NCBI RefSeq assembly: GCF_000293885.2
Contig: NZ_CP010945.1
Location: 6,934,155 to 6,998,154, forward strand
From: Pseudomonas fluorescens NCIMB 11764
GTDB taxonomy: Bacteria; Pseudomonadota; Gammaproteobacteria; Pseudomonadales; Pseudomonadaceae
Direction: 5' to 3'
DNA length: 64,000 bases
Part shown: positions 29,839 through 40,018 of the stretch, piece by piece
Layout of the letters: each line of letters opens with the position of its first letter
Numbering within the stretch: position 1 is the first letter of the stretch
Translations under genes and position numbers: made by a program
Notes under the pieces: model-generated
What the model was told of the DNA's origin: nothing
What the model saw: the letters and a program-made list of their open reading frames with translations, nothing else
The model's database searches: none

Positions 29839-30939
29839 ATGGGATTCAATTGCGGCATCGTCGGCCTGCCTAACGTCGGCAAGTCCACCCTGTTCAACGC
29901 CCTGACCAAATCCGGGATCGCGGCCGAGAACTTCCCCTTCTGCACCATCGAGCCGAACACCGGTATCGTGCCGATGCCGGATCCACGACTGGAAGCCCTG
30001 GCGGCCATCGTCAATCCAAAGCGCATCCTGCCGACCACCATGGAATTCGTCGACATCGCGGGCCTCGTTGCCGGCGCCTCGAAAGGTGAAGGCCTGGGCA
30101 ACAAATTCCTCGCCAACATCCGTGAAACCGATGCCATCGCCCACGTGGTCCGCTGCTTCGAAGACGAGAACGTGATTCACGTCTCCAACAGCGTCGACCC
30201 GAAACGCGACATCGAGATCATCGACCTGGAACTGATCTTTGCCGACCTCGACAGCTGCGAAAAGCAACTGCAGAAAGTCGCCCGTAACGCCAAGGGCGGG
30301 GACAAGGACGCCGTTGTCCAGAAGGGCCTGCTGGAGCAGTTGATCGCTCACTTCACCCTCGGCAAACCTGCGCGCACCTTGATGAAGAACATGGCAGCCG
30401 ACGACAAGGCGGTGATCCGTGGCTTCCACCTGCTGACCACCAAGCCGGTCATGTACATCGCCAACGTCGCCGAAGACGGTTTCGAGAACAACCCGCTGCT
30501 GGACATCGTCAAAGCCATCGCCGAAGAAGAAGGCGCCATGGTGGTTCCGGTCTGCAACAAGATCGAAGCCGAAATCGCCGAGCTGGAAGACGGCGAAGAA
30601 AAAGACATGTTCCTCGAAGCCCTGGGCCTGGAAGAACCTGGCCTTAACCGCGTGATCCGCGCCGGCTACGAAATGCTGCACCTGCAGACCTACTTCACCG
30701 CCGGTGTCGAAGAAGTCCGCGCCTGGACCGTCCGCGTCGGTGCCACCGCACCGCAAGCCGCCGGCGTGATCCACACCGACTTCGAAAAAGGCTTCATCCG
30801 CGCCGAAGTCATCGCCTACGACGACTTCATCCAGTACAAGGGCGAAGCCGGCGCCAAAGAAGCCGGTAAATGGCGTCTGGAAGGCAAGGACTACATCGTG
30901 AAAGACGGCGACGTGATGCACTTCCGCTTCAACGTCTGA
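29839..30939 (+). CDS. ychF: Redox-regulated ATPase YchF (OLA1-like)
   Basis: 366 aa. The P-loop GLPNVGKST is at residues 9-17, the switch region [20 protein letters not shown] follows near 70-89, and a C-terminal TGS domain has [17 protein letters not shown]. Although in the Obg GTPase family, it prefers ATP because the NKxD motif is altered. It binds ribosomes and modulates translation under stress. ATG 29839 has AGGGGAAA upstream. Confidence 0.96.
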   Translation: MGFNCGIVGLPNVGKSTLFNALTKSGIAAENFPFCTIEPNTGIVPMPDPRLEALAAIVNPKRILPTTMEFVDIAGLVAGASKGEGLGNKFLANIRETDAIAHVVRCFEDENVIHVSNSVDPKRDIEIIDLELIFADLDSCEKQLQKVARNAKGGDKDAVVQKGLLEQLIAHFTLGKPARTLMKNMAADDKAVIRGFHLLTTKPVMYIANVAEDGFENNPLLDIVKAIAEEEGAMVVPVCNKIEAEIAELEDGEEKDMFLEALGLEEPGLNRVIRAGYEMLHLQTYFTAGVEEVRAWTVRVGATAPQAAGVIHTDFEKGFIRAEVIAYDDFIQYKGEAGAKEAGKWRLEGKDYIVKDGDVMHFRFNV

Positions 30940-30967
30940 GTCATTCAGGACGGGACACCCGCCCAAG

Positions 30968-30997
30968 AAAAAGCCGCGTTTGATACGCGGCCTTTTT
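30968..30997 (+). terminator. Rho-independent terminator after ychF
   Basis: Stem GCCGCGT / ACGCGGC with flanking A and T runs (AAAAAGCCGCG ... CGCGGCCTTTTT). The A/T runs make it usable from both strands; it lies 28 bases after the ychF stop and before the convergent fsr gene. Confidence 0.9.
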
Positions 30998-31073
30998 GCA
31001 CCTGAAATAAATACCTGCCACACCATCAATCTTCTGAGCGAGCAGCTCGCTCCCTCAGGAGGATGCTGTCAGA

Positions 31074-32291
31074 TCATGCCTTATTGGTTCTTGGCAGCAA
31101 GATTGCCAACACACCCAACAGCGGCAGGAACGAGCACAGGAAGTACACGTATTCGATACCGTGCACGTCCGCCAGGTGCCCCAGCAACGCCGCGCCAATC
31201 CCGCCGAAACCGAACATCAGCCCGAAGAACACCCCGGCGATCATCCCGACATTGCCCGGCACCAATTCCTGTGCATAAACCACAATGGCCGAGAATGCCG
31301 AAGCCAGGATGAAGCCGATCACCACGCTCAGAATGCTGGTCCAGAACAAGTCAACATGCGGCAGGATCAAGGTGAACGGCGCGACCCCAAGGATCGAAAA
31401 CCAGATCACCGCCTTACGCCCGATCTTGTCGCCGATCGGTCCACCGAAGAACGTCCCCGCCGCCACCGCCCCCAGAAACAGGAATAAATGCAGCTGCGAA
31501 CTGGCCACCGACAGGTCGAACTTCTCGATCAGGTAGAAGGTGAAGTAGCTGGTGAAGCTGGCCATGTAGAAGTACTTGGAGAACACCAGCAACCCGAGCA
31601 CCACCAGCGCGCTGATAACCCGGCCCTTCGACAAGCCATGCGTCGCCGCCTGGCCTTGCTTGAGTTTGAACAGGCTCAGGTGATTGGCGTACCAGCGGCT
31701 GATCCGGTAAAGCACAAACAGCGCAAACACTGCGAACAAACCAAACCACGCCACATGGCCCTGACCGAACGGAATGATGATCGCCGCCGCCAGCAACGGG
31801 CCGAAAGCGGAGCCCGCGTTACCGCCCACCTGGAAAGTCGATTGCGCCAGGCCAAATCGCCCGCCCGACGCCAGCCGCGCCACGCGAGATGCTTCCGGGT
31901 GAAAGGTCGACGAGCCGATGCCGATCAACCCCGCCGCCAGCAGAATCAATGGAAAGGTGCCGACCACCGACATCATCAAAATACCGATCAATGTGCACAC
32001 CGTCCCGGCCGGCAGCAGCCAGGGTTTGGGGTGGCGATCGGTGTGGTAACCGACCCACGGCTGCAATAGCGAAGCGGTCAGCTGGAAGGTCAGGGTGATC
32101 AGGCCGACCTGGGTAAAGGTCAGGCCATAGTTGGCCTTGAGCATCGGATAGATCGAAGGCAGCACCGACTGAATCAGGTCGTTGATCAAATGCGCCAGCG
32201 CCACGGCGCCGATGATGCGCATGACCAGAGGGCTGCTTTGTGAAGTCGCGGATGCCGGCGTCGCGCCGGTCTGGGCATTGCTGATAGCCAT
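31074..32291 (-). CDS. fsr: Fosmidomycin resistance MFS transporter Fsr
   Basis: 405 aa, 12-helix major facilitator. Sequence strings such as AHLINDLIQSVLPSIYPML, LTLTFQLTASLLQPWVGY, STFHPEASRVARLASGGR and KYFYMASFTSYFTFYLI match E. coli Fsr closely over the whole length. Fsr exports fosmidomycin, an inhibitor of Dxr in the MEP pathway; the natural substrate is unknown. The N-terminal ~20 residues are Ala/Ser/Thr-rich and hydrophilic. Monocistronic and leftward, convergent with ychF. Confidence 0.93.
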   Translation of the reverse strand: MAISNAQTGATPASATSQSSPLVMRIIGAVALAHLINDLIQSVLPSIYPMLKANYGLTFTQVGLITLTFQLTASLLQPWVGYHTDRHPKPWLLPAGTVCTLIGILMMSVVGTFPLILLAAGLIGIGSSTFHPEASRVARLASGGRFGLAQSTFQVGGNAGSAFGPLLAAAIIIPFGQGHVAWFGLFAVFALFVLYRISRWYANHLSLFKLKQGQAATHGLSKGRVISALVVLGLLVFSKYFYMASFTSYFTFYLIEKFDLSVASSQLHLFLFLGAVAAGTFFGGPIGDKIGRKAVIWFSILGVAPFTLILPHVDLFWTSILSVVIGFILASAFSAIVVYAQELVPGNVGMIAGVFFGLMFGFGGIGAALLGHLADVHGIEYVYFLCSFLPLLGVLAILLPRTNKA

Positions 32292-32615
32292 GGGAAATTC
32301 CGTACAACAGATGGGTGCACACGGGCAGGTGGGTCAATGTGCCATTTTTCAGTGCAGCAGCGCCATCCCCTTAGCCAGCTAACGAACTAAATTCAGACGG
32401 TAATAGCGCAACGCCATGGTCTGAATCTTGCCTTGTTTATTCCCTTCAACGCGGCGCCCTTACAAAGGGCACCGAGAATGGGAAGTTTCGCTACAGAGTC
32501 GGCCTACAGAGCTGGCGAGGGTGAACTTTCGAGGCCTTTAAAACGGGCACATGTCGCGGTCGCTACGACCTCGACGCACGCGATTGGTGCGTGGTGTCCA
32601 GGGGAGTTATGGGGC

Positions 32616-34673
32616 ATGCAGGCTTTTTTATCTCCGGGGATCGGGTTGCTGGGGCGTTTTGGCTTCGCCCGCAAGTTTCAGCTGTTGTTTCTGCTGTTTA
32701 TCCTGCCACTCGCAGGCAGCTTGCTGATGATCGGCCAGGACTATCGCGCCAAACTCAACCTGATTTCCGGCGAGCGTGCCGGGGTCCGGCAACTGCTCGC
32801 GCTGGATGCGCTGGATAACCTGCTCGCCGCCCAGCGTGACCGCGCCGCGCGCTGGCGTGCCACCGAGACCAATCGCCAGCCGACACCGGCCACTCTTGCT
32901 GCGATGGCTGCGTTCGATGCGGTTCAGCCAGCGGTCGCCCAAGCCACCACGGACCTTGGCAACGCGTTGCAAACCGAAGGCGCCGTGGGCGAAACCCTGG
33001 CCCGCTATCAAGCCCTGCAGACAGCCCTCGATGGGCTCGACTCGAAAAGCCTGAGCAGCGTCGGCTGGTGGCCGGATGGTTACGATCGTTTCACCAATGC
33101 CTTGAGCGCTCTGCAGGCCTTGCGTGAACAGATCGCCATGGACAATCGTCTGACGCTGGCACCATGGCTGGAAACCTACCTGCTGACGCAGATTTCCACG
33201 CAACACGCGCCGGACCTGATTGAGCGCGTAGGCCGTCTGGCCAGCGTCGGCCAGGCGTCGGTGGTGTCCGGTCAGTTCACCCTGCAAAGCCGTCTGCAAT
33301 TGCGCGATCTGCGCAGCCGCATCGGCGACGCCCGTGAGCAGCTGGCGAAAACCGCCACGCTTCTGGAAGCACGTCTGCCCAGTGCCTTGCAGACTTGGGC
33401 CGGTCAATACCATGACAGCCTCAAACACCTCGATGCCGAGCTGAAAGTCCTTGATGACGGCGTATTTGGCGGCAGCATCAAACTCAAGCCCGAGGAGTTC
33501 GAACGCAGCCTGGACAGCCTGCTCACCGACCTCGCTTCGCTGCGCCAGCAGTCGTTGGTCTCGCTGGATCAGCGTCTGGATTACTACCACGGCTCGGCGA
33601 TCCGCCAGTTCATTGTGGTGGCGGCGATTTTTGGTTGCCTGTTGCTGGCCGCGCTGTACCTGTTTATCTGCTTGCAGGCCTCGATCCGTCGCAGCGCCAG
33701 CGGCATCACGCTGCTGGCCGAAGCCTTGCGCGACGGCAATCTGAGCCTGCAGGTGCCGGTTGAAGGCCGCGACGAACTGGCGGCGATCAGCACCGCGCTC
33801 AACGTCGCCGTGGTGCAACTGCGCAACAGCCTGCTGGGGGTCGATCACGAAACCCTGCAGCTGAGTAATGCGGTGCGCACGCTCAACCATCATTCCAGCG
33901 GTGCGCTGGGCGAAGTCGAAGCCCAACAATTGCAGATCAGTCAGATCGCGGCGGCGGCAACGCAATTGGCCGCCACCTCCCAAGGCGTCGCCCAGAGTTG
34001 CGAACAGGCTTCCGGCAGCGCCCAGCACACCCAGCGCATTGCTGCCGACAGCAGCCGTGACAGCCAACGTACCACCGCGAGCATTCAACAGCTCAACCAG
34101 CGTTTGAACGAAACGGCGGCGGCACTCGGACGGGTCAGCGAACAAGGCCAGCAGATCCAGTTGGTGGTCGACACCATTCGCGGGGTTGCCGAGCAGACCA
34201 ACCTGTTGGCGCTCAACGCCGCCATCGAAGCCGCTCGAGCGGGTGAACAGGGTCGAGGCTTTGCGGTGGTCGCCGATGAAGTGCGCAGCCTGTCGCAACG
34301 CACCCAATCGTCCACCGCGCAGATCGCCGGCACCGTCGACAGTTTGCGTAGCACGGTGAATGAAGCCGTAAGCCTGATGGAAGCCGCGTGCGGCCAGGCG
34401 CAATCCGATGCGCAGTCGGTCACAGGGTTGGGCGAGCGCCTCGGGGAAATTGCCCACGCGGTACAAGGCGTCACCGACACCCTGGCGCAAATTGCTACGG
34501 CGGTAGAAGAGCAAGCCAGCACCGCCGACGAAGTCAGCGGCAACATCCAGCAAGTCGATCAGGCGGCGGTACGCCTGCTCGAAGGCGCGCGGGCGGTGAA
34601 CCTGGCTGCGGACACCTTGAGCCAAGGCAGCAAAGCGCTGAGTGCCAATACCGGGAGATTTCAGCTCGGTTGA
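32616..34673 (+). CDS. Methyl-accepting chemotaxis protein
   Basis: 685 aa inner-membrane chemoreceptor. The first membrane helix is at about residues 20-40 (KFQLLFLLFILPLAGSLLM), and a long periplasmic region of roughly 290 residues, mostly helical, acts as sensor. A second helix (FIVVAAIFGCLLLAALYLFI) and a HAMP-like part follow. The CheA/CheW-binding hairpin is centred on [20 protein letters not shown] from residue 526. The ligand is unknown. The start at 32616 gives the usual short cytoplasmic tail; an ATG at 32433 would add an unconserved leader. Confidence 0.88.
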   Translation: MQAFLSPGIGLLGRFGFARKFQLLFLLFILPLAGSLLMIGQDYRAKLNLISGERAGVRQLLALDALDNLLAAQRDRAARWRATETNRQPTPATLAAMAAFDAVQPAVAQATTDLGNALQTEGAVGETLARYQALQTALDGLDSKSLSSVGWWPDGYDRFTNALSALQALREQIAMDNRLTLAPWLETYLLTQISTQHAPDLIERVGRLASVGQASVVSGQFTLQSRLQLRDLRSRIGDAREQLAKTATLLEARLPSALQTWAGQYHDSLKHLDAELKVLDDGVFGGSIKLKPEEFERSLDSLLTDLASLRQQSLVSLDQRLDYYHGSAIRQFIVVAAIFGCLLLAALYLFICLQASIRRSASGITLLAEALRDGNLSLQVPVEGRDELAAISTALNVAVVQLRNSLLGVDHETLQLSNAVRTLNHHSSGALGEVEAQQLQISQIAAAATQLAATSQGVAQSCEQASGSAQHTQRIAADSSRDSQRTTASIQQLNQRLNETAAALGRVSEQGQQIQLVVDTIRGVAEQTNLLALNAAIEAARAGEQGRGFAVVADEVRSLSQRTQSSTAQIAGTVDSLRSTVNEAVSLMEAACGQAQSDAQSVTGLGERLGEIAHAVQGVTDTLAQIATAVEEQASTADEVSGNIQQVDQAAVRLLEGARAVNLAADTLSQGSKALSANTGRFQLG

Positions 34674-34749
34674 TGCCCTCCCCTGGCCCGATTTTGCGGG
34701 TCAGGTGGATAAGCGGTTGAAAGCGTAGAGAAATATTTTAGATTTACGC

Positions 34750-34778
34750 TTGACACATCATCATTACGAGCCAATAAT
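34750..34778 (+). promoter_or_regulatory. Promoter of tRNA-Met
   Basis: TTGACA (34750-34755), 17 bases, AATAAT (34773-34778), followed by the GC-rich discriminator GCGCGCC directly before the tRNA at 34790. A near-consensus stable-RNA promoter. Confidence 0.85.
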
Positions 34779-34789
34779 GCGCGCCACTT

Positions 34790-34866
34790 GGCTACATAGC
34801 TCAGTTGGTTAGAGCATAGCATTCATAATGCTGGGGTCCGGGGTTCAAGTCCCTGTGTAGCCACCA
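34790..34866 (+). tRNA. tRNA-Met (elongator, anticodon CAT)
   Basis: 77 bases with encoded CCA. The acceptor stem GGCTACA pairs with TGTAGCC, and the anticodon loop TTCATAA carries CAT. The sequence matches the elongator tRNA-Met pattern (GGCTAC...GTAGCCACCA) rather than the lysidine-modified tRNA-Ile2, which begins GGCCCC in E. coli. Confidence 0.93.
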
Positions 34867-34872
34867 AGTACT

Positions 34873-34906
34873 AAAAACGGCTTACCGAAAGGTAGGCCGT
34901 TTTTTT
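34873..34906 (+). terminator. Rho-independent terminator after tRNA-Met
   Basis: Stem AAAACGGCTTACC / GGTAGGCCGTTTT with a GAAA tetraloop, followed by a seven-T run. It ends the single-tRNA transcript. Confidence 0.93.
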
Positions 34907-34965
34907 ATGCCTCGAGAAAAGTGCTCCGAAATCACAGAGGTGACTTCAGGCAACAAGAGCAAGCC

Positions 34966-36075
34966 TCAGGATCGCACCAACGCCAACGCGGACAATGCCC
35001 GCTCCCATATCTGCCACGTACGCAACCAGACCATCGCCTGCCAGTCGTTGTCGGCAGGATAGAACTGCTCCAGCAGATTCAGTTTGATTTCCCGCCCGAC
35101 CGCATCACTCGGATTGCCGTGCAGATGCAGCCAATGGTCGTCGCGCAAATGACGATGAACCTCGGCTCCCGGATAAGTCCCGCATTCGATCACGAAGGGC
35201 ATCAATCGCACCTGCGGCAGCGCGTCGATCAGCGCCTGCGAGGTGTAGCCGGTGGCCGTGGCCGCCACACCGGTTTCGCTCAGCGTGTAGGCGCCGGTCA
35301 GCAGCGTGTAGAGCCACGGTCCATAGATCGACTGCGCCTCCGGCAACGCTGGATAGGCGGACTCGGTAATGGTCAACAACATCGGATGGCCGTATTCCCC
35401 GGCGCCGGTGTGCAAGTCGAAGCACATCGCAACATCGGCATGAGCGACATGTTTTTGAAGGATCTGGTGCAATGTGCGGTTCGACCAGCTCGGCGCTCGT
35501 CCGCCGTAAAACAGACCGTCGGGATGACTGTGCTGGCCGCCCTCGACAATCGACATCACCGCCGGCCAGCCGTGTTCCTGGATCTGCTGATCAAGCAGTG
35601 CATCGGCGCGATCACGCTCCGGGCCTGTCAGCTCGGTGCAGGCATAGATTTCATGCAGCGCGGCGTAGGCCTGATTGTCCGGCAGCGGATGTTCGAAGTT
35701 CAGGTGATTGCGATTAAGGTCGATGTTGTCTTCGTTGACCCGGCGCAGCCACGCCGTGCCCCACGGATTGATCAGATGAACAAACACCACCGCGACATCG
35801 GCCGGCAATGAACGCTTGCCCAACTCCTGCATCCACTTGATCTGACAGCCCGAGCCATAGAAGCCTTCGACCCCGTGAGTGCCACTCAGCGCTATCAGCA
35901 AGCGCTTGGCAGCCGGATCACCTAGCACCGCCACATCGGTGCTCAGAGACTCCCCGAACGGTCCTTTGAGCGGGTGCGGATACTCGGTCAATGTCGCGCC
36001 AGCCGCCTTCGCGGCTGCCAGAAACTGTTCACGCTGAGCGCCATAGCTCGGCTGTGCGGGGAAGTCGGTCTGCAT
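34966..36075 (-). CDS. DUF2817 M14-like metallopeptidase
   Basis: 369 aa, cytosolic. GTHGVEGFYGSG, NEDNIDLNRNHLNF and CFDLHTGAGEYG provide the His, Glu, Asn-Arg and His residues expected of a zinc carboxypeptidase (M14-like) active site, as in the DUF2817 family. The substrate is unknown. The start at 36075 (MQTDFPAQPS) is chosen; an upstream ATG at 36240 would run through the promoter region of the divergent gamma-glutamyltransferase. Its neighbour also acts on peptide or amide bonds, but they are divergent. Confidence 0.8.
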   Translation of the reverse strand: MQTDFPAQPSYGAQREQFLAAAKAAGATLTEYPHPLKGPFGESLSTDVAVLGDPAAKRLLIALSGTHGVEGFYGSGCQIKWMQELGKRSLPADVAVVFVHLINPWGTAWLRRVNEDNIDLNRNHLNFEHPLPDNQAYAALHEIYACTELTGPERDRADALLDQQIQEHGWPAVMSIVEGGQHSHPDGLFYGGRAPSWSNRTLHQILQKHVAHADVAMCFDLHTGAGEYGHPMLLTITESAYPALPEAQSIYGPWLYTLLTGAYTLSETGVAATATGYTSQALIDALPQVRLMPFVIECGTYPGAEVHRHLRDDHWLHLHGNPSDAVGREIKLNLLEQFYPADNDWQAMVWLRTWQIWERALSALALVRS

Positions 36076-36226
36076 GTCTGCCTCTTGTTGATCTTCTGAC
36101 TCGTCTACTGCCCTTGACCCTACAGAAATTCCGTCAATGGATGAAGGACAAAAACGGCCATGGTTTGCGTCACTGGCTGTCGGCCGATAAAGTCCCCTGA
36201 CCTTTCCCACGGACGGAGTGCCCCGC

Positions 36227-38059
36227 GTGTTTACAGCCATTCACTGGAATCGCTATCGCCTGCCAGCCCTTTCGCTGATTGTCGGCGCATTAACCCTCGC
36301 GGCGTGTAACGTTCCGCCCGCGTCGAAGTTGCCGATCGCACCGGAAGCCGCCTCGGGTTATCGCGCCGACCTGCAGACCCGGCACGCCTCGAAGCATATG
36401 GCTGCAGCGGCGAATCCGCTCGCCGCCGAAGCCGGGCGAGCAATGCTGCGTCAGGGCGGTTCGGCGATTGATGCCGCTATTGCGATGCAAGCGGTGTTGA
36501 CGCTGGTCGAACCGCAATCCTCGGGTATCGGCGGTGGTGCGTTTATCGTGCTCTGGGACGGTAAAACCGTGCGCACTTACGACGGTCGAGAAACCGCGCC
36601 GGCCGGCGCCACCGAGAAGTTGTTCCTGCAAGCCGACGGCACACCGATGCCATTCACTCAGGCGCAGATTGGCGGTCGTTCCGTGGGCACCCCCGGTGTG
36701 TTGCGAGCGCTGGAACTGGCCCATCGGAAACACGGGCGCCTGCCATGGGCGCAGTTGTTCGAACCGGCGATAAAACTCGCGGAGCAAGGTTTTCCCATCT
36801 CGCCACGCCTGCATCAGCTGATTGCTTCGGATTCGTCCATGCAGCGCTCGCCAGACATGATGGCGTATTTCCGGAATACCGATGGCAGCCCGAAAGCCGT
36901 CGGCACCCTACTGAAAAACCCGGCGCTGGCCGCTGCGTTCAAACGCATCGCCAAGGAAGGTCCTGATGCGTTGTATAAAGGCCCTATCGCGCAGGAAATC
37001 GTCGCCAAGGTTCAGGGCCACGCCAACCCCGGCAGCCTGTCGCTGAACGACCTCGACGGCTACTCCGCCAAGGAACGCGCGCCGCTGTGCTCCGATTACA
37101 AACGCTGGCAGGTCTGTGGCATGCCTCCACCGTCGTCGGGCGGAATCGCCGTGGCGCAGATCCTCGGCACCTTGCAGGCGCTGGAAACCCGCGACCCGCG
37201 TTATGCCCTGGCGCCACTCAAACCAGTCAAAAACACCCGCTCCGCAGGCATCGAACCGGCCCCGGAAGCCGTGCACCTGATCTCCGAAGCCGAGCGTCTC
37301 GCCTATGCCGACCGCGCACTGTATGTCGCCGACAGCGATTTTGTGCCCGTCCCGGTCAAAGGCCTGGTGGACCCGACCTATCTGGCCAGCCGCGCCGCCC
37401 TCATCGGTGATCGCAGCATGGGCACGGCCAAGCCTGGCACGCCGCCGGGCATTCAGGTGGCCTACGCGCCGGACCGTTCGCCGCTGCGCATCTCCACCTC
37501 GCAAGTGGTGGCGGTCGATGACCTGGGCGGTGCGGTGTCGATGACCACCACGGTGGAATCTGCATTCGGCTCGCACCTGATGGTTCAAGGCTTTCTGCTC
37601 AACAACCAGATGACCGACTTCTCGTTCATCCCCGAAGAAAACGGGCAGAAAGTCGCCAACCGCGTCGAACCCGGCAAACGCCCACGCTCGTCCATGGCAC
37701 CCACCCTGATCTTCGACCGCCAGAGCGGCGAATTCCTCGCCACCCTCGGCTCTCCTGGTGGCTCGCAGATCATTGAATACGTCGCCAAATCCACCGTCGG
37801 CCTGCTCGACTGGAACCTCGACCCGCAAACCGCCATCAACCTCCCCAACTTCGGCAGCCGCAACGGCCCGACCGAGCTGGAACAGGGGCAGTTCAGCGCG
37901 GAGCTGATTCAGGCGTTGAAGGACAAGGGGCATAGCGTGAGCGAGATCGACATGACCAGCGGCACTCAAGCGATTGTCCGGGTCAAGGATGCGCAGGGGA
38001 AAGCGTCGTTGGCGGGTGGGGCGGATCCACGACGCGAGGGGGAAGCGTTGGGGGATTGA
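36227..38059 (+). CDS. ggt: Gamma-glutamyltransferase
   Basis: 610 aa periplasmic enzyme cleaving gamma-glutamyl bonds such as in glutathione. The N-terminal signal has a lipobox-like LAAC at about residue 28, so it may be a lipoprotein. The large subunit includes SGIGGGAFIVLWDGKTVRTYDGRE, here read in parts as GIGGGAFIV and YDGRETAP. Autoprocessing occurs before Thr424 in ISTSQVVAVDD, followed by the conserved SMTTTVESAFGS. GTG 36227 has GGACGGA with nine-base spacing; GTG 36218 overlaps that site and is rejected. Confidence 0.9.
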   Translation: MFTAIHWNRYRLPALSLIVGALTLAACNVPPASKLPIAPEAASGYRADLQTRHASKHMAAAANPLAAEAGRAMLRQGGSAIDAAIAMQAVLTLVEPQSSGIGGGAFIVLWDGKTVRTYDGRETAPAGATEKLFLQADGTPMPFTQAQIGGRSVGTPGVLRALELAHRKHGRLPWAQLFEPAIKLAEQGFPISPRLHQLIASDSSMQRSPDMMAYFRNTDGSPKAVGTLLKNPALAAAFKRIAKEGPDALYKGPIAQEIVAKVQGHANPGSLSLNDLDGYSAKERAPLCSDYKRWQVCGMPPPSSGGIAVAQILGTLQALETRDPRYALAPLKPVKNTRSAGIEPAPEAVHLISEAERLAYADRALYVADSDFVPVPVKGLVDPTYLASRAALIGDRSMGTAKPGTPPGIQVAYAPDRSPLRISTSQVVAVDDLGGAVSMTTTVESAFGSHLMVQGFLLNNQMTDFSFIPEENGQKVANRVEPGKRPRSSMAPTLIFDRQSGEFLATLGSPGGSQIIEYVAKSTVGLLDWNLDPQTAINLPNFGSRNGPTELEQGQFSAELIQALKDKGHSVSEIDMTSGTQAIVRVKDAQGKASLAGGADPRREGEALGD

Positions 38060-38074
38060 GTCTTGCCATGGCAA

Positions 38075-38106
38075 GGAAAAGGCTTACCGGGAGGTAAGCC
38101 TTATAG
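38075..38106 (-). terminator. Terminator for ddlA
   Basis: On the minus strand AAGGCTTACC-TCCC-GGTAAGCCTT is followed by TTCCTT. It starts 12 bases after the ddlA stop and also lies just after the convergent ggt stop, so may serve both. Confidence 0.75.
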
Positions 38107-38117
38107 TCCTGCGCAGC

Positions 38118-39212
38118 CTAGCGAGAAATCTTCAGCGCCTGCCGCGCCTGGTGTTTCTCCAGCGCCAGCTCGATCAGGCGGCTGACCAGTTCGCTGTAGG
38201 TCATGCCGGCGGCCTGCCACAGCTTGGGGTACATGCTGATGCGGGTGAAACCGGGGAGCGAGTTGATCTCGTTGATCAGCACTTCGCCGCTGTCGGTCAG
38301 GAACACATCGACCCGCGCCAGACCGGAACAGCCCAACACCTGAAACGCCTCGACGGCCAGGGCTCGAATGCGCTCGCTGGCTTCGCGGCTGATGTCGGCC
38401 GGGACCACCACTTCAGCGGCCTGTGCGTCGATGTACTTGCTGTCGTAGGAATAGAACCCGCTGCGCACGACGATTTCGCCGCAACCGCTGGCGATGGCGT
38501 CTTCGTTGCCGAGCACCGCGCATTCGATTTCGCGGCCGCTGACGGCCGACTCGACCAGCACTTTCTCATCGAAACCCAGGGCCAGTTCGACTGCTGCCGT
38601 GTACTCGGCTTCGTCGTTGACCTTGCTCACGCCCACCGACGAGCCCTGGTTCGCCGGTTTGACGAACAGCGGCAGGCCGAGCTTGCCCTGGACCTCGGCG
38701 AACCCGATGCGCCTCGCTGTGGCGCGGGTCAAGGTCACGAACGGCGTGACGGCCAACCCGGCATCACGCAGCAGGCGTTTGCTGATGTCCTTGTCCATGC
38801 ACACCGCCGACCCGAGCACATCGGAGCCGACAAACGGCAGATCGGCCATGCGCAGCAACCCTTGCAGGCAACCGTCTTCACCCAGGGTGCCGTGGACGAT
38901 CGGGAAGATCACGTCGACGTGGCCCAGCAGCTCCTGACTTGAGGTTTCCAGCAGTTGCTGACTGGCCTTGCCCGGCACCACGGCAAGTTCGCGGTTGGAC
39001 TGGTTGAGGGCGATCAGCGCCGGGTTTTCCTGGTTGAGCAGGAAGTTCGACGGATCATTGAGGTGCCAGTGGCCCTGCTTGTCGATGCCGATCAGCACCG
39101 GTTCGAAGCGCGACCGGTCCAGCGCGTCGACGATGTTTTTCGCCGATTGCAGCGACACCTCGTGCTCCGCCGAACGGCCGCCAAAAATAATGCCTACCCG
39201 CAGTTTGCTCAT
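38118..39212 (-). CDS. ddlA: D-alanine--D-alanine ligase A
   Basis: 364 aa ATP-grasp enzyme making D-Ala-D-Ala for peptidoglycan. It begins [19 protein letters not shown] and carries [30 protein letters not shown] (ATP-grasp) and [20 protein letters not shown] (Mg ligands). Length and motifs match E. coli DdlA rather than the shorter DdlB of the mur cluster, so it is likely the second ligase of the cell. It lies 10 bases after the LysE-type gene stop region, read leftward. Confidence 0.95.
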   Translation of the reverse strand: MSKLRVGIIFGGRSAEHEVSLQSAKNIVDALDRSRFEPVLIGIDKQGHWHLNDPSNFLLNQENPALIALNQSNRELAVVPGKASQQLLETSSQELLGHVDVIFPIVHGTLGEDGCLQGLLRMADLPFVGSDVLGSAVCMDKDISKRLLRDAGLAVTPFVTLTRATARRIGFAEVQGKLGLPLFVKPANQGSSVGVSKVNDEAEYTAAVELALGFDEKVLVESAVSGREIECAVLGNEDAIASGCGEIVVRSGFYSYDSKYIDAQAAEVVVPADISREASERIRALAVEAFQVLGCSGLARVDVFLTDSGEVLINEINSLPGFTRISMYPKLWQAAGMTYSELVSRLIELALEKHQARQALKISR

Positions 39213-39222
39213 TCAGGATTCC

Positions 39223-39864
39223 TCAACGATTGGCCACCAGATGCGCACCGAACAGCACGTAGCAACTGCCGGCAAAGCGATCCAGCCATTTACGCGAACG
39301 GTCGTAAGCCCCTGCCATCCGACGACTGGAAAACAGCAGCGCAACGCCGCTGTACCAACTGAAGGACAAGGTCGCCATGGTCAGCACGGCCAGCGCCAGT
39401 AACATCGGCGGCACGGACGCGGGCATGGCCGTCGCAAAGATGGTCGCGACGAACAAGGCGGATTTTGGGTTGGTCATGTTGCCCAGGAATCCTTGGCCAT
39501 ACACCGACAGTAGCGTGCGCCCCGCTCCGTCAATCGAACCGGACTTGCCCGCCACCACGGGCGGTTTACGCCTGAACTGCTTCAAGCCCAGATAGATCAG
39601 ATAACAGCCACCGGCAATCTTGAAGCTCAGGTAGAGCGTCGGCGCGGCACTGAACAACGACTTGATGCCCAGCCCGCCCGCCAGCCCCCACAGCACTGTG
39701 CCAGTGGCCACGCCCAGTGCGGCCACCACCCCGTGCCGTTTGGATTGGCTGGCAGCCAGTTGCGCGATGTTGAAAAAATTCGGCCCCGGCGTCACCACGG
39801 CAACCGTCCACAACAGCGCCAGCGACAACAACGGAGCGGCATAGCTCAGGTGGGACATTTCCAT
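39223..39864 (-). CDS. LysE/RhtB-family exporter
   Basis: 213 aa inner-membrane protein with about six helices. TPGPNFFNIAQLAASQSKRHG (in part: TPGPNFFNIAQLA) at residues about 25-37 and GNMTNPKSALFV around 130 are hallmarks of the LysE/RhtB amino-acid exporters. The solute is unknown. The start could be 39864 or ATG 39858; neither has a strong ribosome site. It is divergent from an AraC-type regulator, which probably controls it, and precedes ddlA by about 10 bases. Confidence 0.87.
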   Translation of the reverse strand: MEMSHLSYAAPLLSLALLWTVAVVTPGPNFFNIAQLAASQSKRHGVVAALGVATGTVLWGLAGGLGIKSLFSAAPTLYLSFKIAGGCYLIYLGLKQFRRKPPVVAGKSGSIDGAGRTLLSVYGQGFLGNMTNPKSALFVATIFATAMPASVPPMLLALAVLTMATLSFSWYSGVALLFSSRRMAGAYDRSRKWLDRFAGSCYVLFGAHLVANR

Positions 39865-40018
39865 GATGCGGGTCGCCTTCTTGGCTTCAGAGAATGTGTC
39901 ACACAGTGCAACATTTGCCTTCGATTTTCTACTCGTGCGCGGGCTTACATCGGCCAGAAGACAGACAACCGCTCACTGGGTTAACGTGACCGGCATCGAG
40001 TTCCAGGCAACGATCAGC

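Noticed and set aside
31035..31060. Short palindrome GAGCGAGCAGCTCGCTC near the fsr stop as a REP
   Set aside because: Only a seven- to eight-base stem without the conserved REP surroundings; could be a minor hairpin.
26367..32291. Functional link between ispE and fosmidomycin exporter fsr
   Set aside because: Both relate to the MEP pathway, but they are 4 kb apart on opposite strands with unrelated genes between; the proximity is likely chance.
32628..34625. 665-codon leftward open frame opposite the chemoreceptor gene
   Set aside because: Antisense shadow; composition is Gln/Gly/Arg/His-rich without domain motifs and the plus strand encodes a complete chemoreceptor.
34790..34866. tRNA with CAT anticodon as tRNA-Ile2 (lysidine) or initiator tRNA
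   Set aside because: Acceptor and arm sequences follow the elongator Met pattern; the initiator lacks the first base pair and Ile2 has a different acceptor stem.
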